Shown here: piece by piece, positions 11,420 to 20,685 of the stretch | Numbering within the stretch: the first letter of the stretch is position 1 | Layout: every line of letters begins with the position of its first letter | Assembly: GCA_028565635.1 (NCBI GenBank) | Contig: JAOXYB010050945.1 | Span: 1 to 26,300 of the forward strand | Direction of reading: 5' to 3' | DNA from: Phoronis ovalis | Taxonomy: Eukaryota; Phoronida; Phoronidae | DNA: 26,300 nt | Notes under the pieces: model-generated | Databases searched by the model: none | The model's input: only the letters and a program-made list of their open reading frames with translations | Told to the model about the DNA's origin: nothing | Translations under genes and position numbers: made by a program

Positions 11420-12058
11420 CTAACCATACAGTTCACCCGCTTGACCATGAGGAACTTTCTCTGTGTTAACATCGCTCATGTATACTACAGTCTGTGATGC
11501 CTGAGGTACTGGATGTTGCATTGAAGGCGTAACCAGTGGGCCTTGCGCGGTCATGACTTGTCCATTGGCGCGTAAGTTACTGGTTGCGGCTGCACTGTTT
11601 CCGCTGGACCTCCACAATATCCAATTGCTTTACAACAGTAAATTGCTGAAGTAAGTGCAGTAACAATCTCACAAAATCCAGCAAAGCATAATATTATGTA
11701 CGATATCTTTATTAAATAGCCTTCCGCTGCAAACAGCGCGGCCCATTTTGTACTATATATGAGCAGTCAGAGGGATTCCAATAATACAAGCAAGGATAGA
11801 GCAACCCATAAGTGTACTTGAAATAATGAGTTCTTTCTTGTGTTGAATGACGGCGTGAATTCCAATAGCACCTGCTATTATAAAGGATATTTCCGGCCGC
11901 CATATCTCTAGAGCTCCGTAGGATAGTATCCCTGGTATAAATACGACAGTTACCCCACCAGTTACCAAACAGATAATACCCAGAACCAGTTGAAATATGG
12001 CCATCTTTTTCATCCACTGAAAATTTACAAAATCTTGTGCTTGGTGTTGTTTCTGCAT
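11420..12058 (-). CDS. MS4A/CD20-like four-span membrane protein with two apparent frame changes
   Basis: The ATG at 12056-12058 opens 101 codons with three hydrophobic spans (about residues 20-43, 57-74, 76-100), including IISSTLMGCSILACIIGIPL. A TAG at 11753-11755 then closes this frame. The very next frame, 11754-11551, encodes the missing fourth span and its signature, FAGFCEIVTALTSAIYCCKA, followed by a Pro/Gln tail ending MDKS-stop. Past that stop the first frame is again open to 11420 with a tail-like sequence (PSMQHPVPQASQTVVYMSD). The glutamate and the cysteine cluster at the end of span four are typical of the MS4A family, whose members act as plasma-membrane channel or receptor adaptors. 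A 61-base intron at 11727-11787 would also join the frames in phase but deletes half of span three. The gene may be damaged, mis-sequenced or unusually spliced. Family call is good; intactness is open. Confidence 0.68.
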
Positions 12059-13159
12059 CCCCTAGATGCCCTGAGCAATTTGAAGCATTTTAATTTGCCT
12101 AAAAAACGAAATCATGTTGCTATGGTGATCGAAAAATGTATTTTTATATTTCTTACAAAATGATGCTGAGCTACATTTATTGTAAATGGAAACTTTATTT
12201 TTTTTTTACATTTTAATTGCGTGCGGTACCGGTGCTACTTAATATTTTAAATTGCTTGTGTTCATACAACTTGACGTTTATATCTCAAGCCTTGATCCGT
12301 ATTTTAAATGCATTGAATCGACATGATGAAACTAAATATAATTCCATCCTTACCTTTCTATCACTGTCCTTCTATTTTTCAGGCACACAGTATAATATGT
12401 ACGAAACGTAAACTAAGCGGAGACTAACCACTTCTAATTTTTAGGTAGAGTACGTACGTACCCTCACCAATTTCCCGTTGTGACTAGCATGCCGTTCGCT
12501 GGCTTTATATATGATAGTTTACAGAAATAAAATCTGGGACTGGTCGGGGAAATGGTCAAGTATCATTGTTTACACCAATGATTTATTGTAAGCTTAGACA
12601 GGTATGGGAAAATGATACATTAAAATGTTTTGTCTCACTTTTTTTTGTAATTACGGGGTTACAGTCACGGAAAATTTCAGCTATTTATGATGTTGACATT
12701 CTGATTAACTGAAAACCTTCTATATGCTTGCATCATTGATGGCATTCAATAAAATGTGAGAACATTCAAATGAATGGTTGCGCGACTAGCTAGTAGGACA
12801 CTCACTGTTGGGACTACTATGAAATTCGTAACTTAACCAAATTGAATGTAGCTTGTTAATTATCGTTGTTTATAACAGTTTACATTAAATAAGTTGCTTG
12901 TATCACCACACGGGCACCAAACATCCGATAAACAATAAACAAGTGACGCAACCATTAAATCACCTGTGTGTTGTTGCACGGGGTGGAAAAGGTCAACATT
13001 ATGCTGAGTTCATGGGTCAATTAAGTTTATCAGGTTATGCTGTGGGTGCAGTATAATGCAGCAAGGTGCGTATTGAAAAAAAACACATGTTCTTCAGACA
13101 ATTGTTGGCCTACTTATATTTTTAGATTCTATTTTTTTAAACGATTCAATCGGAAACTG

Positions 13160-13181
13160 TTATACCAACCCATTGGTATAA
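13160..13181. repeat. Perfect inverted repeat, 9-base arms and 4-base loop
   Basis: TTATACCAA, loop CCCA, TTGGTATAA. Arms are exact. No flanking T-run or gene suggests a terminator, so this may be a protein-binding palindrome or a chance hairpin. Confidence 0.5.
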
Positions 13182-14128
13182 TGTACGACTAAATAGGAAT
13201 ATTTTCCTTGTGTGATTGTGTGACGTAGACCACTGATAACTCAATCACTTTATATATAATTTCATTGGTCCGTTTTGTTATCGCCAAAGAAGTGATAATT
13301 AATACACAAACAGGCCAATAAAAATTGGTGCATGGAAGAAGTGACAGAATTTTCCCGGCCACAAACATTGCCTCTTCTCAGTGCGCCATCCATTTTTCAT
13401 GGTTTCATGAGTCATCGATTTCCAGGAAAATCAACATATAAGTAGACCGGAATAACAGATGTTTTGGTACTCGCATTGGTAGCTATAGATGATGTCCCCA
13501 GTATAGCTTAAATTAATTACGCAAAATGTGACATTGAGCATGAAAAATATGTGCCTCCTCGCGTAACGTGGTAGAGTTATATAACTCATGTTCCTTCGCG
13601 TTGGTCAACATACAAACGTACAGCAACACATTTCGACGTGGAATGTAAATATTTGAACAAATAAAAGATTCTTGTGTGGACGCTTGCAAATAAAATATAA
13701 TAACCTTTGGAACTGTAAAAAATGATAAGATCACTATTGTATTCGCGATCTGTCTTAATGTATAGTTTATTTTAAATGTCTATGCTTTACGAATAGAAAG
13801 AGTTATAACTGTTATCAATTTTCACGATAGAAACGCATTTTGGAAAAAGCTGCGCGCTGTGTTCAGAGTAAAAAAAAAATGGCAGCAATGTATTCTCACT
13901 TCAGAATATCGAGTTTTGGTATCAGTGTCAACAAATAAGCTCTCCCTGCCGACCCCGCTGCCGACATGAGATGTTACGGGAATGTTACGCGAATTATCTT
14001 TATTTATTTTCCCTATCTATTAATAAAGAATGTAAAAGCTAGACAGTAGAAGTTCTGTGCAAATCTGCTTATCTATGCTTCATCCCATGTATTCTTCAGG
14101 AAAAAAATGCGCTCTATTTGACTACGGT

Positions 14129-14156
14129 GATATACTAACGTAGTATATCTACGTTA
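14129..14156. repeat. Two overlapping perfect inverted repeats
   Basis: GATATACTA, loop ACG, TAGTATATC (14129-14149) overlaps TAACGTAG, loop TATAT, CTACGTTA (14136-14156). Each has exact arms of 9 and 8 bases. The two hairpins share sequence and so exclude one another. Confidence 0.5.
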
Positions 14157-14969
14157 CTAACTTAAAAGTACATATTTACTGAGTATTTTTATATTTAATT
14201 AATGTGATTTGAGAAGAGAGCCACTGAATCACAATTAAAGTTCTGATATTCCTAACTGGAAAAAGCTATGACAAAACCACAGGCGAGTGTTATTTTATGT
14301 TTAGTTTTTACGTAACGATATTTTGTGTTTATTTTGTCATGCAATGCGCGCATCAGGATAACAAGATACTTTGATGTTGCTGCGTCTTCAATAATTACTA
14401 CTTAAAGTTCTCATGACATGACGGCATCATTTTCATGAAGTGTATATAGCTGCGGTATTTTGCCGGCTATTATTATTTTGTTTTCACACAAATTGGGTGC
14501 TATTACACATTTTCATGGTGCAGTTCATAAAAAGATTCAGCGGATTATTTTGATGAAAAAAAGTCAAGATAGGAACAATTATATATATATTTTAAATTTT
14601 AAACTTGTAAATCTAGCAATGTAATTTTTCTGAGAATGGGGATGCCAAATACTTTTAACATAGCGACACATAGTAATTAGTTAGAAAATGTTTGCAATTA
14701 TAATTATTAATTTTAGATATTAATCTGTTCAACAATTTAATAGTATTATATAGGCAAAGTATATGGCCATAAGCAGTATTGTACTGGGAAGTATTTTTTT
14801 AATTGATTAAAGTAAACGGCAATGTTAGTAGCATAATATGCAGTTTTGTACAGATAACCGAGTCCACGATTGCAGCACCTGTCTTTATCTTATCTGCATG
14901 TTGTGTAAGGTGGTGGAAAGCAATTAATATGTTAATCTTTGCTATGCCAAGTGACAGCCGGTAGCATCT

Positions 14970-14997
14970 TTACGTCATCGTCGTACATGGTATGACG
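14970..14997. promoter_or_regulatory. Inverted pair of CRE/ATF-like half-sites
   Basis: TTACGTCAT at 14970-14978 matches an ATF/CREB-type site, and ATGACG at 14992-14997 repeats its half-site in inverted orientation. It lies about 310 bases upstream of the plus-strand MS4A-like start. Function is inferred from motif and position only. Confidence 0.3.
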
Positions 14998-15307
14998 AGT
15001 ATCAGTCTATCAGATCCACTCCTTTAGTTTTGATAATTATTTCTTAACTAATAAATGCAAAATCAATGTTGCAATACTTTTTGTCCAAAAATGAATGCCA
15101 GAATTATAATCATCGCGCTCATGTACAACGCATGACAAAAACACAACAAATTTATGATAGAAAATGGTACTGAAGGTTTTTAGAAACTCATCTCGGATGT
15201 TTGGGAGCAGAGATGCTCCTACAAATATAATAATTTTCGTAAAACTATTTTTAGAGAAGTCTCTTTATGAAAAATGTTCTGATCTTTTACTGTTTAAAAA
15301 ACTTATA

Positions 15308-16109
15308 ATGGCTTTGGTAAGTAGTATCTTCCTGTTTTTTAATCCATAGTTCAAGCATGCATTATTTCCCCATGTCTTGTCCTCGGTCGTTTTCTCAAAT
15401 GTTACATAATTTTGTTTTAAATTTCTTACAGGAAGAGCATGCGCAAATGCGAAAAACAGGGGCTCTCCGTCGACAAGTGATCAAGCATCGAATCATTTTG
15501 GGATTAGCTGTTGCTCAGATATGCCTAGCACTGGTGACAATTTGTGCGGGGATTTTACCGCTTGCCTTGATACATAGTTCAGAATACAAAGTAATTTTTA
15601 CACACAGTGGCGCAATGGATGCGTGGACTACAATAGTTTTTCTTGGAGCTGGGCTAACTGGCATTCTCACATGGAAATTTCAAAAAAGAGAAATAACTGT
15701 TGCACATATGGTTTTATGCTATGCTTCCGTCTTATCTTCTGGCATTCTGTCAGGAGTTGCTATACACTACGAAATTAAGTATGGAAGTGTATTTTTGGTG
15801 TTATTAGCAAGTTTTGCTTCTGTGGAATTTGTAGTATCAATTTTATCATCGATTGCATGCACAAAAATGTTATGTTGCCATATTAACCATACCAGTCGTG
15901 AAATTCGGCGTACTTCACAGATTGAAGGCATATTTTCTGTTCAGAAAGAATCTCTTGACACAAGGAATACCAAAACTAAGTACATTGTTTATAATAAAGA
16001 CAGGGTTTATTACAAGCCTTCGTCTCCTGTTATTTCTAAGGACTTTATTATTACGGGAATTCCAGCAACTATCCAAGAAGAAAATGATGCGTTTGAAGAT
16101 GACGAGTAA
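15308..16109 (+). CDS. MS4A/CD20-like four-span membrane protein, intact
   Basis: A 9-base first coding exon, ATG GCT TTG at 15308-15316, ends at a strong GTAAGT donor. Exon 2 (15432-16109) follows the acceptor TTTCTTACAG in phase 0, giving 228 residues. Four hydrophobic spans lie at about 24-50, 67-84, 93-114 and 121-146. Span four (LASFASVEFVVSILSSIACT) has the membrane glutamate E135 and the C-x4-CC cysteine cluster seen in MS4A proteins and in the neighbouring minus-strand gene. The C-tail is long, basic then acidic, ending ENDAFEDDE. All spans sit on one exon, unlike mammalian MS4A genes. An in-frame ATG at 15164 could add 48 residues at the N-terminus, but that stretch looks less protein-like. 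Symbol left empty because one-to-one orthology is unclear; TMEM176 or other four-span families are the main alternative. Confidence 0.72.
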
Positions 16110-16365
16110 AACCGACAGTGTGTGCACGTGTGAGAAAAGGATCTGTTAACATATAGAAAAGTATCTCGCACGCCGGTATTCTGTATTATAAGTCCGAAAA
16201 GAAACAAATTCTAGCACATACTAGAAAATGTCTGATCAGATACATTTATAATTGTGCACGCTTACAAGACAAAGTGAATATTTTAGTGCCACATTTTCAA
16301 GAAGAGGTATATATAAATTTACTTTTATATTATTACTAATAATTTTAATTGTTTAAGAACTTTAA

Positions 16366-16578
16366 AACTTATTAACTGCCTTTGTGGGATGTAAAATTCA
16401 TCAAGTCACATATCAATGTCATCATGTCTCTTACATAAAACCAATTTATGGTGCAGACAAGCATGACCACCAACATTTTGAAGACTGGACAATTGATGAC
16501 TTCAAGCCACCTAGCGGGCATTTGAATAACACCGAATCAGCAAAGGCGAACAACAGGATTTTTTCAAATAAAAGTTGA
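16366..16578 (+). pseudogene. Open frame resembling the end of an MS4A fourth span plus tail, possible relic exon
   Basis: The frame begins after a TAA at 16363 with NLLTAFVGCKIHQVTYQC, reminiscent of the end of MS4A span four, and continues as a hydrophilic His-rich tail (ADKHDHQHFEDWTIDDF) to TGA. There is no ATG start and no usable acceptor, and it is out of frame with the gene upstream. It could be a decayed duplicate exon or a chance frame in a 3' UTR. Low confidence. Confidence 0.2.
16567..16572 (+). terminator. Candidate poly(A) signal of the plus-strand MS4A-like gene
   Basis: AATAAA about 460 bases past the stop codon at 16109, the first canonical hexamer I see on this strand. Confidence 0.35.
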
Positions 16579-17992
16579 CGTTCAGCAAGTGTATTTTCTT
16601 CATCTTTTGTTTCCACTTTCACATAACAATAATCAAATACAGAATGACCAACGAAGAAAAGAGGGAGTAAATGAGAGAAAACTGAGAATAAATATACTTA
16701 TGCCGTAAATTATATATTAATTAAATGCCTTACGATGGATTATTCATTGCCTATTTACCTAAGTGCTTGACGGGAACTGAAGTTATACAAAGTAAAAACA
16801 TAGATTATGTTACATTTTTAATTTTGTAATCAATGCGTAATTGCATTTCAAAATTAAGTCACCATGCCTTTGTTTAATTTGTGTGAATATCCGAAAGCCG
16901 TTTCAAACAAACTCCACAGCGACGGGGGTGGGTACGCCTTGAAGAAAATCATCTGCATTTATGACCATATCACTATCGAAGAGCTGACAATGTACTACTA
17001 TTTACGACATATATAACTCAGAATTACTCAGTCTTAATAATAATGCATTTGGGGTACTTTTATACAGCGACTATTTTATCCCACGCACAATACTGTAACT
17101 CACATTCGAAGGTACAGACAGAGTTGCTATTTTCGTATCTAAAAACGTATTTATCTTTAAGAAGAAATGTACACTGTGTACGTATAAATTTTTAATAAGA
17201 ATGTCACGGGTAACAAATGCCAGTGGGGGTAATATATATAAAATGTAATGTGAATTCTTAAATAATGTGCTGTATATATTTAATTAAACTATGTACTAAA
17301 TACATGTTTAATGTGCAGATCAATAGAATTACTGTACAATGTTGACTATGTTGAACTGTAAAGTATAATCAATTTGACAAAGGTATTGTATTGATATGTT
17401 CAGGCTTTTAACTTTTAATTACTATCGATTGGTGCATTTTAAATGTTATGTATTGGATTACAAAATTATTTAAAATTATGCATAGCGAAGAACTAATAAA
17501 TGTTAATTGAGAACAAGGAGCCAGCATCGGCACCATATGGATGAAATGCGTTGCTTGTTTTGTAAAAAAAATATTCGGCTTTAAGGTTTTACTAAACTAA
17601 AAAGCTTTAACATGTGTTTATATTTAATATACTGCATAGCTAAGCTATACTCGTTATTTACTTATTTTTAAAAACATATAAATAAAACTGCGAAACAAAA
17701 AAACATTTTCCGCATTATTAATATGTAATTACAAGGCTTTGGATACATCTATCTGTTTCGAGACTTCTGCAAGTATTGAATAATAGTTTAAGCAAATTAG
17801 AAATCAAATAACAAGGACTTCATAGCAGAGGCGCTACGTTGAATATTACATACTGACGAGCTGGATAAGGAGTCCCTGTATTTTCTATGTTTTATGGAAC
17901 TGATGAATTCTTACGTTGAAAGAACAGTTACCTTTGACACCGGCACTAAATCAAGTAAAGTAAGAACTCCGTGTGTCTAACTTAACTTGAAT

Positions 17993-18545
17993 ATGAGTGA
18001 TAATTGGGAAGTGCGATTTGAATGTATGAAAAATCCATCTCATACTACAAAGAACTTAAACAGAAGACATAATGATTTGGAAAGACAGTATGAAAAACAG
18101 GTATTGTGTCAGTTGTATGCTATTTATGTTTTACCTAGAAAAATATTGAAACCTTTTACAACGTGAGTGTTTTATACCTAACCAGCTAGGTTCTAAATTT
18201 CAGATTGCAAGCTTCGAAAAGGATCTGGAAACGTTCCATGTGCACCATCGATTAGAAGAAAGGACAGTGTTAAAAAAGCGGAATATCCTCAGACAAAGAC
18301 TTAAAGAAGCTAAGCAGTTAGAGGTAGGGTCGCACGAACACAAAAAAGAAACAAAACGTGAAAGGAAAGGTTCAAAAGCAGAAGACAACACTGAATTTCA
18401 ATCAAAGTGGAATAGTCTCAAAATTAAATTGAAGGCATTACAAGGGCTGGGTATGGTAGCGACATCTGGTGGACATTCAGAAAATGCTGATGACAAAAAG
18501 TCCTTACAAATTGCAGGTGACTCTGCATGCTTTGAAAACGGATAA
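17993..18545 (+). CDS. Small charged coiled-coil protein, unrecognised
   Basis: Exon 1 is 17993-18100 (MSDNWEVRFECMKNPSH...) and exon 2 is 18204-18545, with donor GTATTG and acceptor AAATTTCAG joined in phase 0. The product is 149 residues. Residues 24-75 form a likely coiled coil (LERQYEKQIASFEKDLE, then RLEERTVLKKRNILRQRLKE), followed by a highly basic linker (HEHKKETKRERKGSKAE) and a Ser/Gly/Asp-rich tail. The DLERxxxKQ opening faintly recalls vertebrate CCDC190, but that is memory of a short pattern and not a firm assignment. No catalytic motif, signal peptide or membrane span is seen. Its 3' end faces the CERKL 3' end. Confidence 0.7.
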
Positions 18546-19137
18546 GCAAACTGATCCCGGAAATATATAAATTTTCCTAGCAATATTTCTTTGCGACGTT
18601 GTCATACTGCTTTATATTAGAGTTGTCTAGTTTTGCATAGGATAGTTAAATTAAAAAAACATTCTGTCACTCCATTATTATTATAAGTTCACTATATGTA
18701 TTCAGTAAGTCTTACATGTTGCATATTACATTTTCTAAAGCTAATTATAATTAGCACTAACGCTAATCGTTTCAAACAAAAACAGTAAACTTTACACTAA
18801 TATTTTTAGCAGAATTAAATCGTGTATAGTACCAAAACACACATTTCAGACGAATTTCGTATAAGTAATACATTTAAATTTCTCATCCGCTTTATAGTAG
18901 TACTAGCAAATGATCTTATAGTATAATTAAATATTAAACTAAACCCTTCGCTTTTAACGATTAGACTACATAAAGAGCAGTATGAGCAATCTATCTGTGT
19001 CAGTAATTTGACACCGCTTCATCAGTTGAGGTTTTCCGTTCTTTGAAGTGAATGCATGCTTGCATTTTTTCCCTAAGTAATAGTTATATAGTAAATCTTG
19101 GTATTTGTCCATTATAGATCCACTACACTCGGCAGCA
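18546..19137. other. Convergent 3' space between the coiled-coil gene and CERKL
   Basis: No coding region is seen. It contains a candidate ATTAAA poly(A) signal for the plus-strand gene at 18650-18655 and a perfect 16-base palindrome at 18740-18755. Confidence 0.5.
18740..18755. repeat. Perfect 16-base palindrome with two TAATTA homeodomain cores
   Basis: GCTAATTATAATTAGC reads the same on both strands and contains two overlapping homeodomain-type cores. In AT-rich DNA a chance origin is possible. Confidence 0.4.
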
Positions 19138-20685
19138 CTACATGGAAGGCAATTGATCTATAGGTATTAATACTCCAGACGAAAAAAGTCGTAACACTTG
19201 CTGATGTGTTCTGTAACAAAAAGACATATTTCGAATTAATTAATGTTCCTTTATACCTGGAAAAATGACTATTTTCATTTATTTTTTCTGCATTTGCTTT
19301 TAAACCAGTAATTTATGAAACTTACCGAATTTCGCAACTTGGAGGTATATCTAGCCAGTTAATTTCACCATCTGACATGAAAAAATTTTGAAGGAATGGT
19401 ATATGACTGTGAAATTTTATTTTTAGTTCCTTTACGTCTGCCACTTTTACAGTATCCCAGTTCCACTGGAACAACAAAATAAATATAAGTATACAATAGA
19501 TAATATTTATTTTTTCTAACGTTCACTACGAGATTGGGTTTAAGATGGTCAAACTACCTAATTAATACTGTTTCAACAATGTACTGTGTGTTATTACATT
19601 AATCGATAAGAATAGCTTGGCACAAAAAAAATTATAAAGAGATAGTAAGAAGTTGTATGTGAGCTGACGGCTATATGGTATCAGAACTCAATTAAGTTTC
19701 TCATCCACTTCTATAGTAACATTGCGTGAAAAAAATACCTGGTGAGAACTGAAGATTAATATGTATCCTACTTCTAGTTAGGAAGTAGGCATGATCACAA
19801 ACATTTTTTGTCATTGCATGTACTTTAAAGTAGGCTACCCATGGTAAACTAACAAATTACAAACGACAAAATTCATACCATTGCCGTAGCTCAAATAATT
19901 TTGGTAAATTCCACTTTAAAAAGGTAAAATTTGTGATAAATTCGTCCAAGGCATAACGCCGTTACATCGTTAGCATTGTGATGTAATAGACAGAAAAGTA
20001 CTCACAATTTCTTTACTTTCTCTGAAATATCCTGTCAAGAATTTAACAGTATTCCAGCGACTAGTTTGATGCAGCAAAAGCATGCCGTGATATCCCCCGC
20101 CCAAACTATCATTATGCCGTTCATGTTGTGGTCGTGAATCTTCTCCGGCTGGTTCTGGTAATGTCAATCCGCCAGGAAATACGCAAAAGCCACTGAAGGC
20201 ACCTGTTATCCTTTGCCATGCTACGAAACATGCAGAATAGAAAAAGTGCAATAACATTCAACTTTCTATTCAGTGGTTCTACGTAAGCGCCTACAAAAAC
20301 TTAAAATTATTATAGCGTATCAAATATATATCATTTATAAATAATTTATTATAGCATATGCAAACATGATTTATTCCTGTAACGTTCGGTGGAACACTGA
20401 ACTTCGAAAAACCAAAAGCCATTTTGACCAAACCTACATAGTTTTGCGAATATATCTTATATCAGCAACAGCACACAGTATTTAAGGGACATAGCCTAAT
20501 GGAAGAAAAATAGAAATCGCATGGTATCTACAGAAATTTCAGCAAGATAAAATATATGGGAACTTTACCGTTAATATCTTGCTTCAGCGAAACATTAGAT
20601 GTCCTGAATTTATCTGTATTATTGTTTGCTGGCAAATATTCTATTTCTGCATCAAAACTGCGATGCAAACAAAGAGAACGTAGAA
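19138..20685 (-). CDS. CERKL: CERKL exons 8-11: C-terminal lobe
   Basis: Residues 297-477. LCLHRSFDAEIEYLPANN leads directly to AWQRITGAFSGF; the cysteine-rich insert of CERK (CxxxCxxC) is absent. SLGGGYHGMLLLHQTSR replaces the CERK GDGSSDLILIRKCSR block and resembles the diverged CERKL version. SDGEINWLDIPPSCEIRTHQ and VLRLFSSGVLIP end the protein, matching the family's last beta strands. The stop is TAG at 19138-19140. Confidence 0.82.

Larger units (their letters stand above)
12059..15307. other. 3.2 kb intergenic region between the two divergent MS4A-like genes
   Basis: No credible coding exon is seen on either strand: open frames are short, without splice context or recognisable protein character. 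A short upstream ORF (MLQIAQGI-stop) sits just before the minus-strand start codon, around 12067-12093. The region also holds perfect inverted repeats at 13160-13181 and 14129-14156, a repeated CTGCCGAC near 13950, and bZIP-type motifs near 14970. It presumably contains both promoters. Confidence 0.55.
16110..17992. other. 3' UTR and intergenic space downstream of the plus-strand MS4A-like gene
   Basis: Mostly AT-rich sequence without genes. A 70-codon open frame at 16366-16578 is discussed separately. An AATAAA at 16567-16572 can serve as poly(A) signal for the MS4A-like gene. A short frame at 17894-17959 ends at a good donor just upstream of the coiled-coil gene. Confidence 0.5.

Noticed and set aside
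15853-16149. Overlapping open frames on both strands in the plus-strand MS4A-like exon
   Set aside because: Shadows of the 226-codon exon; none has a start context or recognisable product.
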